This document shows positions 36,301 to 50,736 of a stretch of 64,000 nucleotides of DNA, piece after piece (the stretch's first letter is position 1; every line of letters starts with the position of its first letter). Both the position numbers and the translations under genes were made by a program. The DNA is taken from positions 1,116,001-1,180,000 of the forward strand of contig JAWQEG010001306.1 of the NCBI GenBank assembly GCA_033782935.1. Reading direction: 5' to 3'. Source of the DNA: Petrolisthes cinctipes (Eukaryota > Arthropoda > Malacostraca > Decapoda > Porcellanidae). The notes under the pieces were generated by a model. It had not been told where the DNA came from. It saw nothing but the letters and a program-made list of their open reading frames with translations, and did not search any database.

Positions 36301-39300
36301 TTAGCCTATATTTTGAAAATATTCTAGCACTGTGTAGGCATGTACAGATTGCTTCTGGGACCCCAAAATATTGAATTTTCGGGTATTTTGAGCCTGAATT
36401 TGAGATATAAACGGGTTCAGAAGATACATGCACATATTGACTTTTTTCATCAAAAATATCGATTTTCAGCATGTTTTGGGCCTGTATTTTGAAAATACTC
36501 TAACACTGAGTAGGCATGTACAGATTGCTTCTGGGACCCCAAAATATTGAATTTTCCGGTGTTTTGAGCCTGAATTTGAGATATAAACGGGTACAGAAGA
36601 TACATGCACATATTGACTTTGGGCACCTAAAAGATCGATTTTCAGTATGTTTTTGGCCTGTATTTTGAAAATACTCTAACACGGAGTAGGCATGTACAGA
36701 TCGCTTCTGGGACCCCAAAATATCGAATTTTCGGGTGTTTAGGGCCAGAATTTGAGATATAAACGGGTACAGAAGATCCATGCACATATCGACTTTTGGG
36801 CACCTAAAAGATCGATTTTCAGTATGTTTTTGGCCTGTATTTTGAAAATACTCTAACACGGAGTAGGCATGTACAGATACCTTCTGGGACCTCTAAATAT
36901 CGAATTTTCGGGTGTTTTGGGACTGAATTTGAGATATCGACTTTTTGGCACCTAAAATGTCGATTTTTAGCATGTTTTTAGCCTATATTTTGAAAATATT
37001 CTAGCACTGTGTAGGCATGTACAGATTGCTTATTGAATTTTCGGGTGTTTTGAGCCTGAATTTGAGATATAAACGGGTACAGAAGATACATGCACATATT
37101 GACTTTGGGCACCAAAAATATCGATTTTCAGCATGTTTTGGGCCTGAATTTTGAAAATACTCTAACACGGACTAGGGATGTATAGATCGCTTCTGGGACC
37201 CCAAAATATCGAATTTTCGGGTGTTTTGGGCCAGAATTTGAGATATAAACGGGTACAGAAGATGCATGCACATATTGACTTTTGGGCACCTAAAAGATCG
37301 ATTTTCAGTATGTTTTTGGCCTGTATTTTGAAAATACTCTAACACGGAGTAAGCATGTACAGATACCTTCTGGGACCTCTAAATATCGAATTTTCGGGTG
37401 TTTTGGGACTGAATTTGAGATATCGATTTTTTGGCACCTAAAATGTCGATTTTTAGCATGTTTTTAGCCTATATTTTAAAAATATTCTAGCACTGTGTAG
37501 GCATGTACAGATTGCTTCTGGGACCCCAAAATATTGAATTTTCGGGTGTTTTGAGCCTGAATTTGAGATATAAACGGGTACTGAAGATGCATGCACATAT
37601 CGACTTTTGTGCACCTAAAAGATCGATTTTCAGTATGTTTTGAGCATGTATTTTGAAAATACTCTAACACGGAGTAGGCATGTACAAATCGCTTCTGGGA
37701 CCCCTAAATATCGAATTTTCGGGTGTTTTGGGACTGAATTTGAGATATCGACTTTTTGGCACCTAAAAGATCGATTTTTAGCATGTTTTTAGCCTATATT
37801 TTGAAAATATTCTAGCACTGAGTAGGCATGTACAGATTGCTTCTGGGACCCCAAAATATTGAGTTTTCGGGTGTTTTGAGCCAGAATTTGAGATATAAAC
37901 AGGTACAGAAGATACATGCACATATTGACTTTGGGCACCAAAAATATCGATTTTCAGCATGTTTTGGGCCTGAATTTTGAAAATACTCTAACACTGAGCA
38001 GGCATGTACAGATTGCTTCTGGGACCCCAAAATATCGAATTTTCGGGTGTTTAGGGCCAGAATTTGAGATATAAACGGGTACAGAAGATGCATACACATA
38101 TCGACTTTTGGGCACCTAAAAGATCGATTTTCAGTATGTTTTTGGCCTGTATTTTGAAAATACTCTAACACGGAGTAGGCATGTACAGATACCTTCTGGG
38201 ACCTCTAAATATCGAATTTTTGGGTGTTATGGGACTGAATTTGATATATCGTTTTTTTGGCACCTAAAATGTCGATTTTTAGCATGTTTTTAGCCTATAT
38301 TTTGAAAATATTCTAGCACTGTGTAGGCATGTACAGATTGCTTCTGGGACCCAAAAATATTGAATTTTCGGGTGTTTTGAGCCTGAATTTGAGATATAAA
38401 CGGGTACAGAAGATAAATGCACATATTGACTTTGGGCATCTAAAATATCGATTTTCAGCATGTTTTGGGCCAGTATTTTGAAAATACTCTAACACTGAGT
38501 AGGCATGTACAGATTGCTTCTGGGACCCCAAAATATTGAATTTTCGCGTGTTTTGAGCCTGAATTTGAGATATAAACGGGTACTGAAGATGCATGCACAT
38601 ATCGACTTTTGTGCACCTAAAAGATCGATTTTCAGTATGTTTTGAGCATGTATTTTGAAAATACTCTAACACGGAGTAGGCATGTACAGATCGCTTCTGG
38701 GACCCCTAAATATCGAATTTTCGGGTGTTTTGGGACTGAATTTGAGATATCGACTTTTTGGCACCTAAAAGATCGATTTTTAGCATGTTTTTAGCCTATA
38801 TTTTGAAAATATTCTAGCACTGTACAGATTGCTTCTGGGACCCTAAAATATTGAATTTTCGGGTGTTTTGAGCCTGAATTTGAGATATAAACGGGTACAG
38901 AAGATACATGCACATATTGACTTTGGGCACCAAAAATATCGATTTTCAGCATGTTTTGGGCCTGAATTTTGAAAATACTCTAACACGGACTAGGGATGTA
39001 TAGATCGCTTCTGGGACCCCAAAATATCGAATTTTCGGGTGTTTTGGGCCAGAATTTGAGATATAAACGGGTACAGAAGATGCATGCACATATCGACTTT
39101 TGGGCACCTAAAAGATCGATTTTCAGTATGTTTTTGGCCTGTATTTTGAAAATACTCTAACACGGAGTAAGCATGTACAGATACCTTCTGGGACCTCTAA
39201 ATATCGAATTTTCGGGTGTTTTGGGACTGAATTTGAGATATCGATTTTTTGGCACCTAAAATGTCGATTTTTAGCATGTTTTTAGCCTATATTTTAAAAA

Positions 39301-41005
39301 TATTCTAGCACTGTGTAGGCATGTACAGATTGCTTCTGGGACCCCAAAATATTGAATTTTCGGGTGTTTTGAGCCTGAATTTGAGATATAAACGGGTACT
39401 GAAGATGCATGCACATATCGACTTTTGGGCACCTAAAAGATCGATTTTCAGTATGTTTTTGGCCTGTATTTTGAAAATACTCTAACACGGAGTAAGCATG
39501 TACAGATACCTTCTGGGACCTCTAAATATCGAATTTTCGGGTGTTTTGGGACTGAATTTGAGATATCGACTTTTTGGCACCTAAAAGATCGATTTTTAGC
39601 ATGTTTTTAGCCTATATTTTGAAAATATTCTAGCACCGTACAGATTGCTTCTGGGACCCTAAAATATTGAATTTTCGGGTGTTTTGAGCCTGAATTTGAG
39701 ATATAAACGGGTACAGAAGATACATGCACATATTGACTTTGGGCACCAAAAATATCGATTTTCAGCATGTTTTGGGCCTGAATTTTGAAAATACTCTAAC
39801 ACGGAGTAGGCATGTACAGATCGCTTCTAGGACCCCAAAATATCGAATTTTCGGGTGTTTAGGGCCAGAATTTGAGATATAAACGGGTACAGAAGATGCA
39901 TGCACATATCGACTTTTGGGTACCTAAAAGATCGATTTTCAGTATGTTTTTGGCCTGTATTTTGAAAATACTCTAACACGGAGTAGGCATGTACAGATAC
40001 CTTCTGGGACCTCTAAATATCGAATTTTCGGGTGTTTTGGGACTGAATTTGAGATATCGATTTTTTGGCACCTAAAATGTCGATTTTTAGCATGTTTTTA
40101 GCCTATATTTTGAAAATATTCTAGCACTGTGTAGGCATGTACAGATTGCTTCTGGGACCCCAAAATATTGAATTTTCGGGTGTTTTGAGCCTGAATTTGA
40201 GATATAAACGGGTACAGAAGATACATGCACATATTGACTTTGGGCACCAAAAATATCGATTTTCAGCATGTTTTGGGCCTGAATTTTGAAAATACTCTAA
40301 CACGGAGTAGGGATGTACAGATTGCTTCTGGGACCCCAAAATATTGAATTTTCGGGTGTTTTGAGCCTGAATTTGAGATATAAACGGGTACTGAAGATGC
40401 ATGCACATATCGACTTTTGTGCACCTAAAAGATCGATTTTTAGTATGTTTTGAGCATGTATTTTGAAAATACTCTAACACGGAGTAGGCATGTACAGATC
40501 GCTTCTGGGACCTCTAAATATCGAATTTTCGGGTGTTTTGGGACTGAATTTGAGATATCGATTTTTTGGCACCTAAAATGTCGATTTTTAGCATGTTTTT
40601 AGCCTATATTTTGAAAATATTCTAGCACTGTGTAGGCATGTACAGATTGCTTCTGGGACCCCAAAATATTGAATTTTCGGGTGTTTTGAGCCTGAATTTG
40701 AGATATAAACGGGTACAGAAGATACATGCACATATTGACTTTGGGCATCTAAAATATCGATTTTCAGCATGTTTTGGGCCTGAATTATGAAAATACTCTA
40801 ACACTGAGCAGGCATGTACAGATTGCTTCTGGGACCCCAAAATATTGAATTTTCGGGTGTTTTGAGCCTGAATTTGAGATATAAACGGGTACTGAAGATA
40901 CATGCACATATCGACTTTTGTGCACCTAAAAGATCGATTTTCAGTATGTTTTGAGCATGTATGTTGAAAATACTCTAACACGGAGTAGGCATGTACAGAT
41001 CGCTT
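33380..41005 (+). repeat. Mixed hexamer region with small duplications
   Basis: Mostly A1-B1-C1 and A2-B2-C2 trimers with frequent short C2 (for example 33733, 34399, 35215, 38697). About 37040-37610 matches 38858-39425 at offset 1818, marked by cacggactagggatgtatag at 37166 and 38984. About 34797-35190 matches 38279-38672 at offset 3482 (gggacccaaaaatattg). About 37.78-38.28 kb matches 41.74-42.24 and 45.70-46.20 kb, with markers gagcaggcatg, gatgcatacacat and gttatgggactg. The A1 at 35854 carries gaggctg like the super-unit starts at 1, 5815 and 11128. The A1 at 37032 has a 15-bp deletion. Confidence 0.75.
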
Positions 41006-44000
41006 CTGGGACCCCTAAATATCGAATTTTCGGGTTTTTTGGGACTGAATTTGAGATATCGACTTTTTGGCACCTAAAAGATCGATTTTTAGCATGTTTT
41101 TAGCCTATATTTTGAAAATATTCTAACACGTAGTAGGCGTGTACAGATCGCTTCTGGGACCCCAAAATATCGAATTTTCGGGTGTTTAGGGCCAGAATTT
41201 GAGATATAATCGGGTACAGAAGATGCATGCACATATCGACTTTTGGGCACCTAAAAGATCGATTTTCAGTATGTTTTTGGCCTGTATTTTGAAAATACTC
41301 TAACACGGAGTAAGCATGTACAGATACCTTCTGGGACCTCTAAATATCGAATTTTCGGGTGTTTTGGGACTGAATTTGAGATATTGATTTTTTGGCACCT
41401 AAAATGTCGATTTTTAGCATGTTTTTAGACTATATTTTGAAAATATTCTAGCACTGTGTAGGCATGTACAGATTGCTTCTGGGACCTCAAAATATTGAAT
41501 TTTCGGGTGTTTTGAGCCTGAATTTGAGATATAAACGGGTACTGAAGATGCATGCACATATCGACTTTTGTGCACCTAAAAGATCGATTTTCAGTATGTT
41601 TTGAGCATGTATTTTGAAAATACTCTAACACGGAGTAGGCATGTACAAATCGCTTCTGGGACCCCTAAATATCGAATTTTCGGGTGTTTTGGGACTGAAT
41701 TTGAGATATCGACTTTTTGGCACCTAAAAGATCGATTTTTAGCATGTTTTTAGCCTATATTTTGAAAATATTCTAGCACTGAGTAGGCATGTACAGATTG
41801 CTTCTGGGACCCCAAAATATTGAATTTTCGGGTGTTTTGAGCCTGAATTTGAGATATAAACGGGTACATAAGATACATGCACATATTGACTTTGGGCACC
41901 AAAAATATCGATTTTCAGCATGTTTTGGGCCTGAATTTTGAAAATACTCTAACACTGAGCAGGCATGTACAGATTGCTTCTGGGACCCAAAAATATCGAA
42001 TTTTCGGGTGTTTAGGTCCAGAATTTGAGATATAAACGGGTACAGAAGATGCATACACATATCGACTTTTGGGCACCTAATAGATCGATTTTCAGTATGT
42101 TTTTGGCCTGTATTTTGAAAATACTTTAACACGGAGTAGGCATGTACAGATACCTTCTGGGACCTCTAAATATCGAATTTTCGGGTGTTATGGGACTGAA
42201 TTTGATATATCGTTTTTTTGGCATCTAAAATGTTGATTTTTAGCATGTTTTTAGCCTATATCTTGAAAATATTCTAGCACTGTGTAGGCATGTACAGATT
42301 GCTTCTAGGACCCCAAAATATTGAATTTTCGGGTGTTTTGAGCCTGAATTTGAGATATAAACGGGTACAGAAGATACATGCACATATTGACTTTGGGCAC
42401 CAAAAATATCGATTTTCAGCATGTTTTGGGCCTGAATTTTGAAAATACTCTAACACGGAGTAGGCGTGTACAGATCGCTTCTGGGACCCCAAAATATCGA
42501 ATTTTCGGGTGTTTATGGCCAGAATTTGAGATATAAACGGGTACAGAAGATGCATGCACATATCGACTTTTGGGCACCTAAAAGATCGATTTTCAGTATG
42601 TTTTTGGCCTGTATTTTGAAAATACTCTAACACGGAGTAAGCATGTACAGATACCTTCTGGGACCTCTAAATATCGAATTTTCGGGTGTTTTGGGACTGA
42701 ATTTGAGATATCGATTTGTTGGCACCTAAAATGTCGATTTTTAGCATGTTTTTAGCCTATATTTTGAAAATATTCTAGCACTGTGTAGGCATGTACAGAT
42801 TGCTTCTGGGACCCCAAAATATTGAATTTTCGGGAGTTTTGAGCCTGAATTTGAGATATAAACGGGTACTGAAGATGCATGCACATATCGACTTTTGTGC
42901 ATCTAAAAGATCGATTTTCAGTATGTTTTGAGCATGTATTTTGAAAATACTCTAACGCGGAGTAGGCATGTACAGATCGCTTCTGGGACCCCTAAATATC
43001 GAATTTTCGGGTGTTTTGGGACTGAATTTGAGATATCGACTTTTTGGCACCTAAAAGATCGATTTTTAGCATGTTTTTAGCCTATATTTTGAAAATATTC
43101 TAGCACTGAGTAGGCATGTACAGATTGCTTCTGGGACCCCAAAATATTGAATTTTCGGGTGTTTTGAGCCTGAATTTGAGATATAAACGGGTACAGAAGA
43201 TACATGCACATATTGACTTTGGGCACCAATAATATCGATTTTCAGCATGTTTTGGGCCTGAATTTTGAAAATACTCTAACACTGAGCAGGCATGTACAGA
43301 TTACTTCTGGGACCCCAAAATATTGAATTTTCGGGTTTTTTGAGCCTGAATTTGAGATATAAACGGGTACTGAAGATACATGCACATATCGACTTCTGTG
43401 CACCTAAAAGATCGATTTTCAGTATGTTTTGAGCATGTATTTTGAAAATACTCTAACACGGAGTAAGCATGTTCAGATCGCTTCTGGGACCACTAAATAT
43501 AGAATTTTCGGGTGTTTAAGGCCAGAATTTGAGATATAAACGGGTACAGAAGATGCATGCACATATCGACTTTTGGGAACCTAAAAGATCGATTTTCAGT
43601 ATGTTTTTGGCCTGTATTTTGAAAATACTCTAACACGGAGTAGGCATGTACAGATACCTTCTGGGACCTCTAAATATCGAATTTTCGGGTGTTGTGGGAC
43701 TGAATTTGAGATATCGATTTTTTGGCACCTAAAATGTCGATTTTTAGCATGTTTTTAGCCTATATTTTGAAAATATTCTAACACTGTGTAGGCATGTACA
43801 GATTGCTTCTGGAACCCTACAATATTGAATTTTCGGGTGTTTTGAGCCTGAATTTGAGATATAAACGGGTACAGAAGATTCATGCACATATTGACTTTGG
43901 GCATCGAAATTATCGATTTTCAGCATGTTTTGAGCCTGTATTTTGAAAATACTCTAACACTGAGTAGGCATGTACAGATTGCTTCTGGGACCCCAAAATA

Positions 44001-44967
44001 TTGAATTTTCGGGTGTTTTGAGCCTGAATTTGAGATATAAACGGGTACTGAAGATGCATGCACATATCGACTTTTGTGCACCTAAAAGATCGATTTTCAG
44101 TATGTTTTGAGCATGTATTTTGAAAATACTCTAACACGGAGTAGGCATGTACAGATCGCTTCTGGGACCCCTAAATATCGAATTTTCGGGTGTTTTGGGA
44201 CTGAATTTGAGATATCGACTTTTTGGCACCTAAAAGATCGATTTTTAGCATGTTTTTAGCCTATATTTTGAAAATATTCTAGCAGTGTACAGATTGCTTC
44301 TGGGACCCCAAAATATTGAATTTTCGGGTGTTTTGAGCCTGAATTCGAGATATAAACGGGTACAGAAGATACATGCACATATTGACCTTGGGCACCAAAA
44401 ATATCGATTTTCAGCATGTTTTGGGCCTTAATTTTGAAAATACTCTAACACGGAGTAGGCATGTACAGATCGCTTCTGGGACCCCAAAATATCGAATTTT
44501 CGGGTGTTTAGGGCCAGAATTTGAGATATAAACGGGTACAGAAGATGCATGCACATATCGACTTTTGTGCACCTAAAAGATCGATTTTCAGTATGTTTTT
44601 GAGCATGTATTTTGAAAATACTCTAACACGGAGTAGGCATGTACAGATCGCTTCTGGGACCCCTAAATATCGAATTTTCGGGTTTTTTGGGACTGAATTT
44701 GAGATATCGACTTTTTGGCACCTAAAAGATCGATTTTTAGCATGTTTTTAGCCTATATTTTGAAAATATTCTAGCACTGTACAGATTGCTTCTGGGACCC
44801 CAAAATATTGAATTTTCGGGTGTTTTGAGCCTGAATTTGAGATATAAACGGGTACAGAAGATACATGCACATATTGACTTTGGGCACCAAAAATATCGAT
44901 TTTCAGCATGTTTTGTGCCTGAATTTTGAAAATACTCTAACACGGAGTAGGCATGTACAGATACCTT
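41006..44967 (+). repeat. 3962-bp super-unit, copy a
   Basis: Begins with a C2 (41006) whose tail is hybrid: C-type aaaatattct runs into B-type aacacg, then tagtaggcgtgtac, followed by B1 41154. Other markers are gggacctcaaaatattg near 41484, gtacataagatac near 41866, gagcaggcatg, gtttaggtccag, aatagatcg near 42079, cttctaggacc at 42302, gtttatggcc, gatttgttggc, gggagttttgag, aacgcggag, tctggaaccctac near 43811 and gcatcgaaattatcg. Each has a counterpart in copy b. Confidence 0.83.
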
Positions 44968-47900
44968 CTGGGACCCCTAAATATCGAATTTTCGGGTTTT
45001 TTGGGACTGAATTTGAGATATCGACTTTTTGGCACCTAAAAGATCGATTTTTAGCATGTTTTTAGCCTATATTTTGAAAATATTCTAACACGGAGTAGGC
45101 GTGTACAGATCGCTTCTGGGACCCCAAAATATCGAATTTTCGGGTGTTTAGGGCCAGAATTTGAGATATAATCGGGTTCAGAAGATGCATGCACATATCG
45201 ACTTTTGGGCACCTAAAAGATCGATTTTCAGTATGTTTTTGGCCTGTATTTTGAAAATACTCTAACACGGAGTAAGCATGTACAGATACCTTCTGGGACC
45301 TCTAAATATCGAATTTTCGGGTGTTTTGGGACTGAATTTGAGATATTGATTTTTTGGCACCTAAAATGTCGATTTTTAGCATGTTTTTAGACTATATTTT
45401 GAAAATATTCTAGCACTGTGTAGGCATGTACAGATTGCTTCTGGGACCTCAAAATATTGAATTTTCGGGTGTTTTGAGCCTGAATTTGAGATATAAACGG
45501 GTACTGAAGATGCATGCACATATCGACTTTTGTGCACCTAAAAGATCGATTTTCAGTATGTTTTGAGCATGTATTTTGAAAATACTCTAACACGGAGTAG
45601 GCATGTACAAATCGCTTCTGGGACCCCTAAATATCGAATTTTCGGGTGTTTTGGGACTGAATTTGAGATATCGACTTTTTGGCACCTAAAAGATCGATTT
45701 TTAGCATGTTTTTAGCCTATATTTTGAAAATATTCTAGCACTGAGTAGGCATGTACAGATTGCTTCTGGGACCCCAAAATATTGAATTTTCGGGTGTTTT
45801 GAGCCTGAATTTGAGATATAAACGGGTACATAAGATACATGCACATATTGACTTTGGGCACCAAAAATATCGATTTTCAGCATGTTTTGGGCCTGAATTT
45901 TGAAAATACTCTAACACTGAGCAGGCATGTACAGATTGCTTCTGGGACCCAAAAATATCGAATTTTCGGGTGTTTAGGTCCAGAATTTGAGATATAAACG
46001 GGTACAGAAGATGCATACACATATCGACTTTTGGGCACCTAATAGATCGATTTTCAGTATGTTTTTGGCCTGTATTTTGAAAATACTTTAACACGGAGTA
46101 GGCATGTACAGATACCTTCTGGGACCTCTAAATATCGAATTTTCGGGTGTTATGGGACTGAATTTGATATATCGTTTTTTTGGCACCTAAAATGTTGATT
46201 TTTAGCATGTTTTTAGCCTATATCTTGAAAATATTCTAGCACTGTGTAGGCATGTACAGATTGCTTCTGGGACCCCAAAATATTGAATTTTCGGGTGTTT
46301 TGAGCCTGAATTTGAGATATAAACGGGTACAGAAGATACATGCACATATTGACTTTGGGCATCTAAAATATCGATTTTCAGCATGTTTTGGGCCTGTATT
46401 TTGAAAATACTCTAACACTGAGTAGGCATGTACAGATTGCTTCTGGGACCCCAAAATATTGAATTTTCGGGTGTTTTGAGCCTGAATTTGAGATATAAAC
46501 GGGTACTGAAGATGCATGCACATATCGACTTTTGTGCACCTAAAAGATCGATTTTCAGTATGTTTTGAGCATGTATTTTGAAAATACTCTAACACGGAGT
46601 AGGCATGTACAGATCGCTTCTGGGACCCCTAAATATCGAATTTTCGGGTGTTTTGGGACTGAATTTGAGATATCGACTTTTTGGCACCTAAAAGATCGAT
46701 TTTTAGCATGTTTTTAGCTTATATTTTGAAAATATTCTAGCACTGTACAGATTGCTTCTAGGACCCCAAAATATTGAATTTTCGGGTGTTTTGAGCCTGA
46801 ATTTGAGATATAAACGGGTACAGAAGATACATGCACATATTGACTTTGGGCACCAAAAATATCGATTTTCAGCATGTTTTGGGCCTGAATTTTGAAAATA
46901 CTCTAACACGGAGTAGGCGTGTACAGATCGCTTCTGGGACCCCAAAATATCGAATTTTCGGGTGTTTATGGCCAGAATTTGAGATATAAACGGGTACAGA
47001 AGATGCATGCACATATCGACTTTTGGGCACCTAAAAGATCGATTTTCAGTATGTTTTTGGCCTGTATTTTGAAAATACTCTAACACGGAGTAAGCATGTA
47101 CAGATACCTTCTGGGACCTCTAAATATCGAATTTTCGGGTGTTTTGGGACTGAATTTGAGATATCGATTTGTTGGCACCTAAAATGTCGATTTTTAGCAT
47201 GTTTTTAGCCTATATTTTGAAAATATTCTAGCACTGTGTAGGCATGTACAGATTGCTTCTGGGACCCCAAAATATTGAATTTTCGGGAGTTTTGAGCCTG
47301 AATTTGAGATATAAACGGGTACTGAAGATGCATGCACATATCGACTTTTGTGCATCTAAAAGATCGATTTTCAGTATGTTTTGAGCATGTATTTTGAAAA
47401 TACTCTAACGCGGAGTAGGCATGTACAGATCGCTTCTGGGACCCCTAAATATCGAATTTTCGGGTGTTTTGGGACTGAATTTGAGATATCGACTTTTTGG
47501 CACCTAAAAGATCGATTTTTAGCATGTTTTTAGCCTATATTTTGAAAATATTCTAGCACTGAGTAGGCATGTACAGATTGCTTCTGGGACCCCAAAATAT
47601 TGAATTTTCGGGTGTTTTGAGCCTGAATTTGAGATATAAACGGGTACAGAAGATACATGCACATATTGACTTTGGGCACCAATAATATCGATTTTCAGCA
47701 TGTTTTGGGCCTGAATTTTGAAAATACTCTAACACTGAGCAGGCATGTACAGATTACTTCTGGGACCCCAAAATATTGAATTTTCGGGTGTTTTGAGCCT
47801 GAATTTGAGATATAAACGGGTACTGAAGATACATGCACATATCGACTTCTGTGCACCTAAAAGATCGATTTTCAGTATGTTTTGAGCATGTATTTTGAAA

Positions 47901-49419
47901 ATACTCTAACACGGAGTAAGCATGTTCAGATCGCTTCTGGGACCACTAAATATAGAATTTTCGGGTGTTTAAGGCCAGAATTTGAGATATAAACGGGTAC
48001 AGAAGATGCATGCACATATCGACTTTTGGGAACCTAAAAGATCGATTTTCAGTATGTTTTTGGCCTGTATTTTGAAAATACTCTAACACGGAGTAGGCAT
48101 GTACAGATACCTTCTGGGACCTCTAAATATCGAATTTTCGGGTGTTGTGGGACTGAATTTGAGATATCGATTTTTTGGCACCTAAAATGTCGATTTTTAG
48201 CATATTTTTAGCCTATATTTTGAAAATATTCTAACACTGTGTAGGCATGTACAGATTGCTTCTGGAACCCTACAATATTGAATTTTCGGGTGTTTTGAGC
48301 CTGAATTTGAGATATAAACGGGTACAGAAGATTCATGCACATATTGACTTTGGGCATCGAAATTATCGATTTTCAGCATGTTTTGGGCCTGTATTTTGAA
48401 AATACTCTAACACTGAGTAGGCATGTACAGATTGCTTCTGGGACCCCAAAATATTGAATTTTCGGGTGTTTTGAGCCTGAATTTGAGATATAAACGGGTA
48501 CTGAAGATGCATGCACATATCGACTTTTGTGCACCTAAAAGATCGATTTTCAGTATGTTTTGAGCATGTATTTTGAAAATACTCTAACACGGAGTAGGCA
48601 TGTACAGATACTTTCTGGGACCCCTAAATATCGAATTTTCGGGTGTTTTGGGACTGAATTTGAGATATCGACTTTTTGGCACCTAAAAGATCGATTTTTA
48701 GCATGTTTTTAGCCTATATTTTGAAAATATTCTAGCACTGTACAGATTGCTTCTGGGACCCCAAAATATTGAATTTTCGGGTGTTTTGAGCCTGAATTCG
48801 AGATATAAACGGGTACAGAAGATACATGCACATATTGACCTTGGGCACCAAAAATATCGATTTTCAGCATGTTTTGGGCCTTAATTTTGAAAATACTCTA
48901 ACACGGAGTAGGCATGTACAGATCGCTTCTGGGACCCCAAAATATCGAATTTTCGGGTGTTTAGGGCCAGAATTTGAGATATAAACGGGTACAGAAGATG
49001 CATGCACATATCGACTTTTGTGCACCTAAAAGATCGATTTTCAGTATGTTTTTGAGCATGTATTTTGAAAATACTCTAACACGGAGTAGGCATGTACAGA
49101 TCGCTTCTGGGACCCCTAAATATCGAATTTTCGGGTGTTTTGGGACTGAATTTGAGATATCGACTTTTTGGCACCTAAAAGATCGATTTTTAGCATGTTT
49201 TTAGCCTATATTTTGAAAATATTCTAGCACTGTACAGATTGCTTCTGGGACCCCAAAATATTGAATTTTCGGGTGTTTTGAGCCTGAATTTGAGATATAA
49301 ACGGGTACAGAAGATACATGCACATATTGACTTTGGGCACCAAAAATATCGATTTTCAGCATGTTTTGTGCCTGAATTTTAAAATACTCTAACACGGAGT
49401 AGGCATGTACAGATACCTT
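44968..49419 (+). repeat. 3962-bp super-unit, copy b with an extra 491-bp trimer (4452 bp)
   Basis: Matches copy a at offset 3962 up to about 46.25 kb and at offset 4453 from the cttctaggacc monomer (42305 and 46758) onward. The extra 491 bp equals A2 176 + B2 177 + short C2 138, exactly one trimer. A few substitutions separate the copies (cgggttttttg near 43.33 and 44.68 kb against cgggtgttttg in copy b), so the pair is recent. A final one-base deletion (gaattttaaaatac near 49377) brings the length to 4452. Confidence 0.82.
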
Positions 49420-50736
49420 CTGGGACCTCTAAATATCGAATTTTCGGGTGTTTTGGGACTGAATTTGAGATATCGATTTTTTGGCACCTAAAATGTCGAT
49501 TTTTAGCATGTTTTTAGCCTATATTTTGAAAATATTCTAGCACTGTGTAGGCATGTACAGATTGCTTCTGGGACCCCCAAATATTGAATTTTCGGGTGTT
49601 TTGAGCCTGAATTTGAGATATAAACGGGTACAGAAGATACATGCACATATTGACTTTGGGCATCTAAAATATCGATTTTCAGCATGTTTTGGGCATGTAT
49701 TTTGAAAATACTCTAACACGGAGTAGGCATGTACAGATCGCTTCTGGGACCCCTAAATATCGAATTTTCGGGTGTTTTGGGACTGAATTTGAGATATCGA
49801 CTTTTTGGCACCTAAAAGATCGATTTTTAGCATGTTTTTAGCCTATATTTTGAAAATATTCTAGCACTGAGTACAGATTGCTTCTGGGACCCCAAAATAT
49901 TGAATTTTCGGGTGTTTTGAGCCTGAATTTGAGATATAAACGGGTACAGAAGATAATGCACATATTGACTTTGGGCACCAAAAATATCGATTTTCAGCAT
50001 GTTTTGGGCCTGAATTTTGAAAATACTCTAACACGGAGTAGGCATGTACAGATCGCTTCTGGGACCCCAAAATATCGAATTTTCGGGTGTTTAGGGCCAG
50101 AATTTGAGATATAAACGGGTACAGAAGATGCATGCACATATCGACTTTTGGGCACCTAAAAGATCGATTTTCAGTATGTTTTTGGCCTGTATTTTGAAAA
50201 TACTCTAACACGGAGTAGGCATGTACAGATCGCTTCTGGGACCCCTAAATATCGAATTTTCGGGTGTTTTGGGACTGAATTTGAGATATCGACTTTTTGG
50301 CAACTAAAAGATTGATTTTTAGCATGTTTTTAGCCTATATTTTGAAAATATTCTAGCACTGAGTAGGCATGTACAGATTGCTTCTGGGACCCCAAAATAT
50401 TGAATTTTCCGGTGTTTTGAGCCTGAATTTGAGATATAAACGGGTACAGAAGATACATGCACATATTGACTTTGGGCACCAAAAATATCGATTTTCAGCA
50501 TGTTTTGGGCCTGTATTTTGAAAATACTCTAACACTGAGTAGGCATGTACAGATTGCTTCTGGGACCCCAAAATATCGAATTTTCGGGTGTTTTGAGCCT
50601 GAATTTGAGATATAAACGGGTACTGAAGATGCATGCACATATCGACTTTTTTGCACCTAAAAGATCGATTTTCAGTATGTTTTGAGCATGTATTTTGAAA
50701 TTACTCTAACATGGAGTAGGCATGTACAGATCGCTT
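49420..50736 (+). repeat. Mixed monomers between the 3962-bp and 815-bp duplications
   Basis: C1 49420, A2 49568 (B2-like gggcatgtatttt tail), C2 49744 (140 bp, 8-bp deletion at ctgagtacag), A1 49884 (one base short, gataatgc), B1 50059, C2 50236, A 50384, B2 50560. No other sequence is present. Confidence 0.75.
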
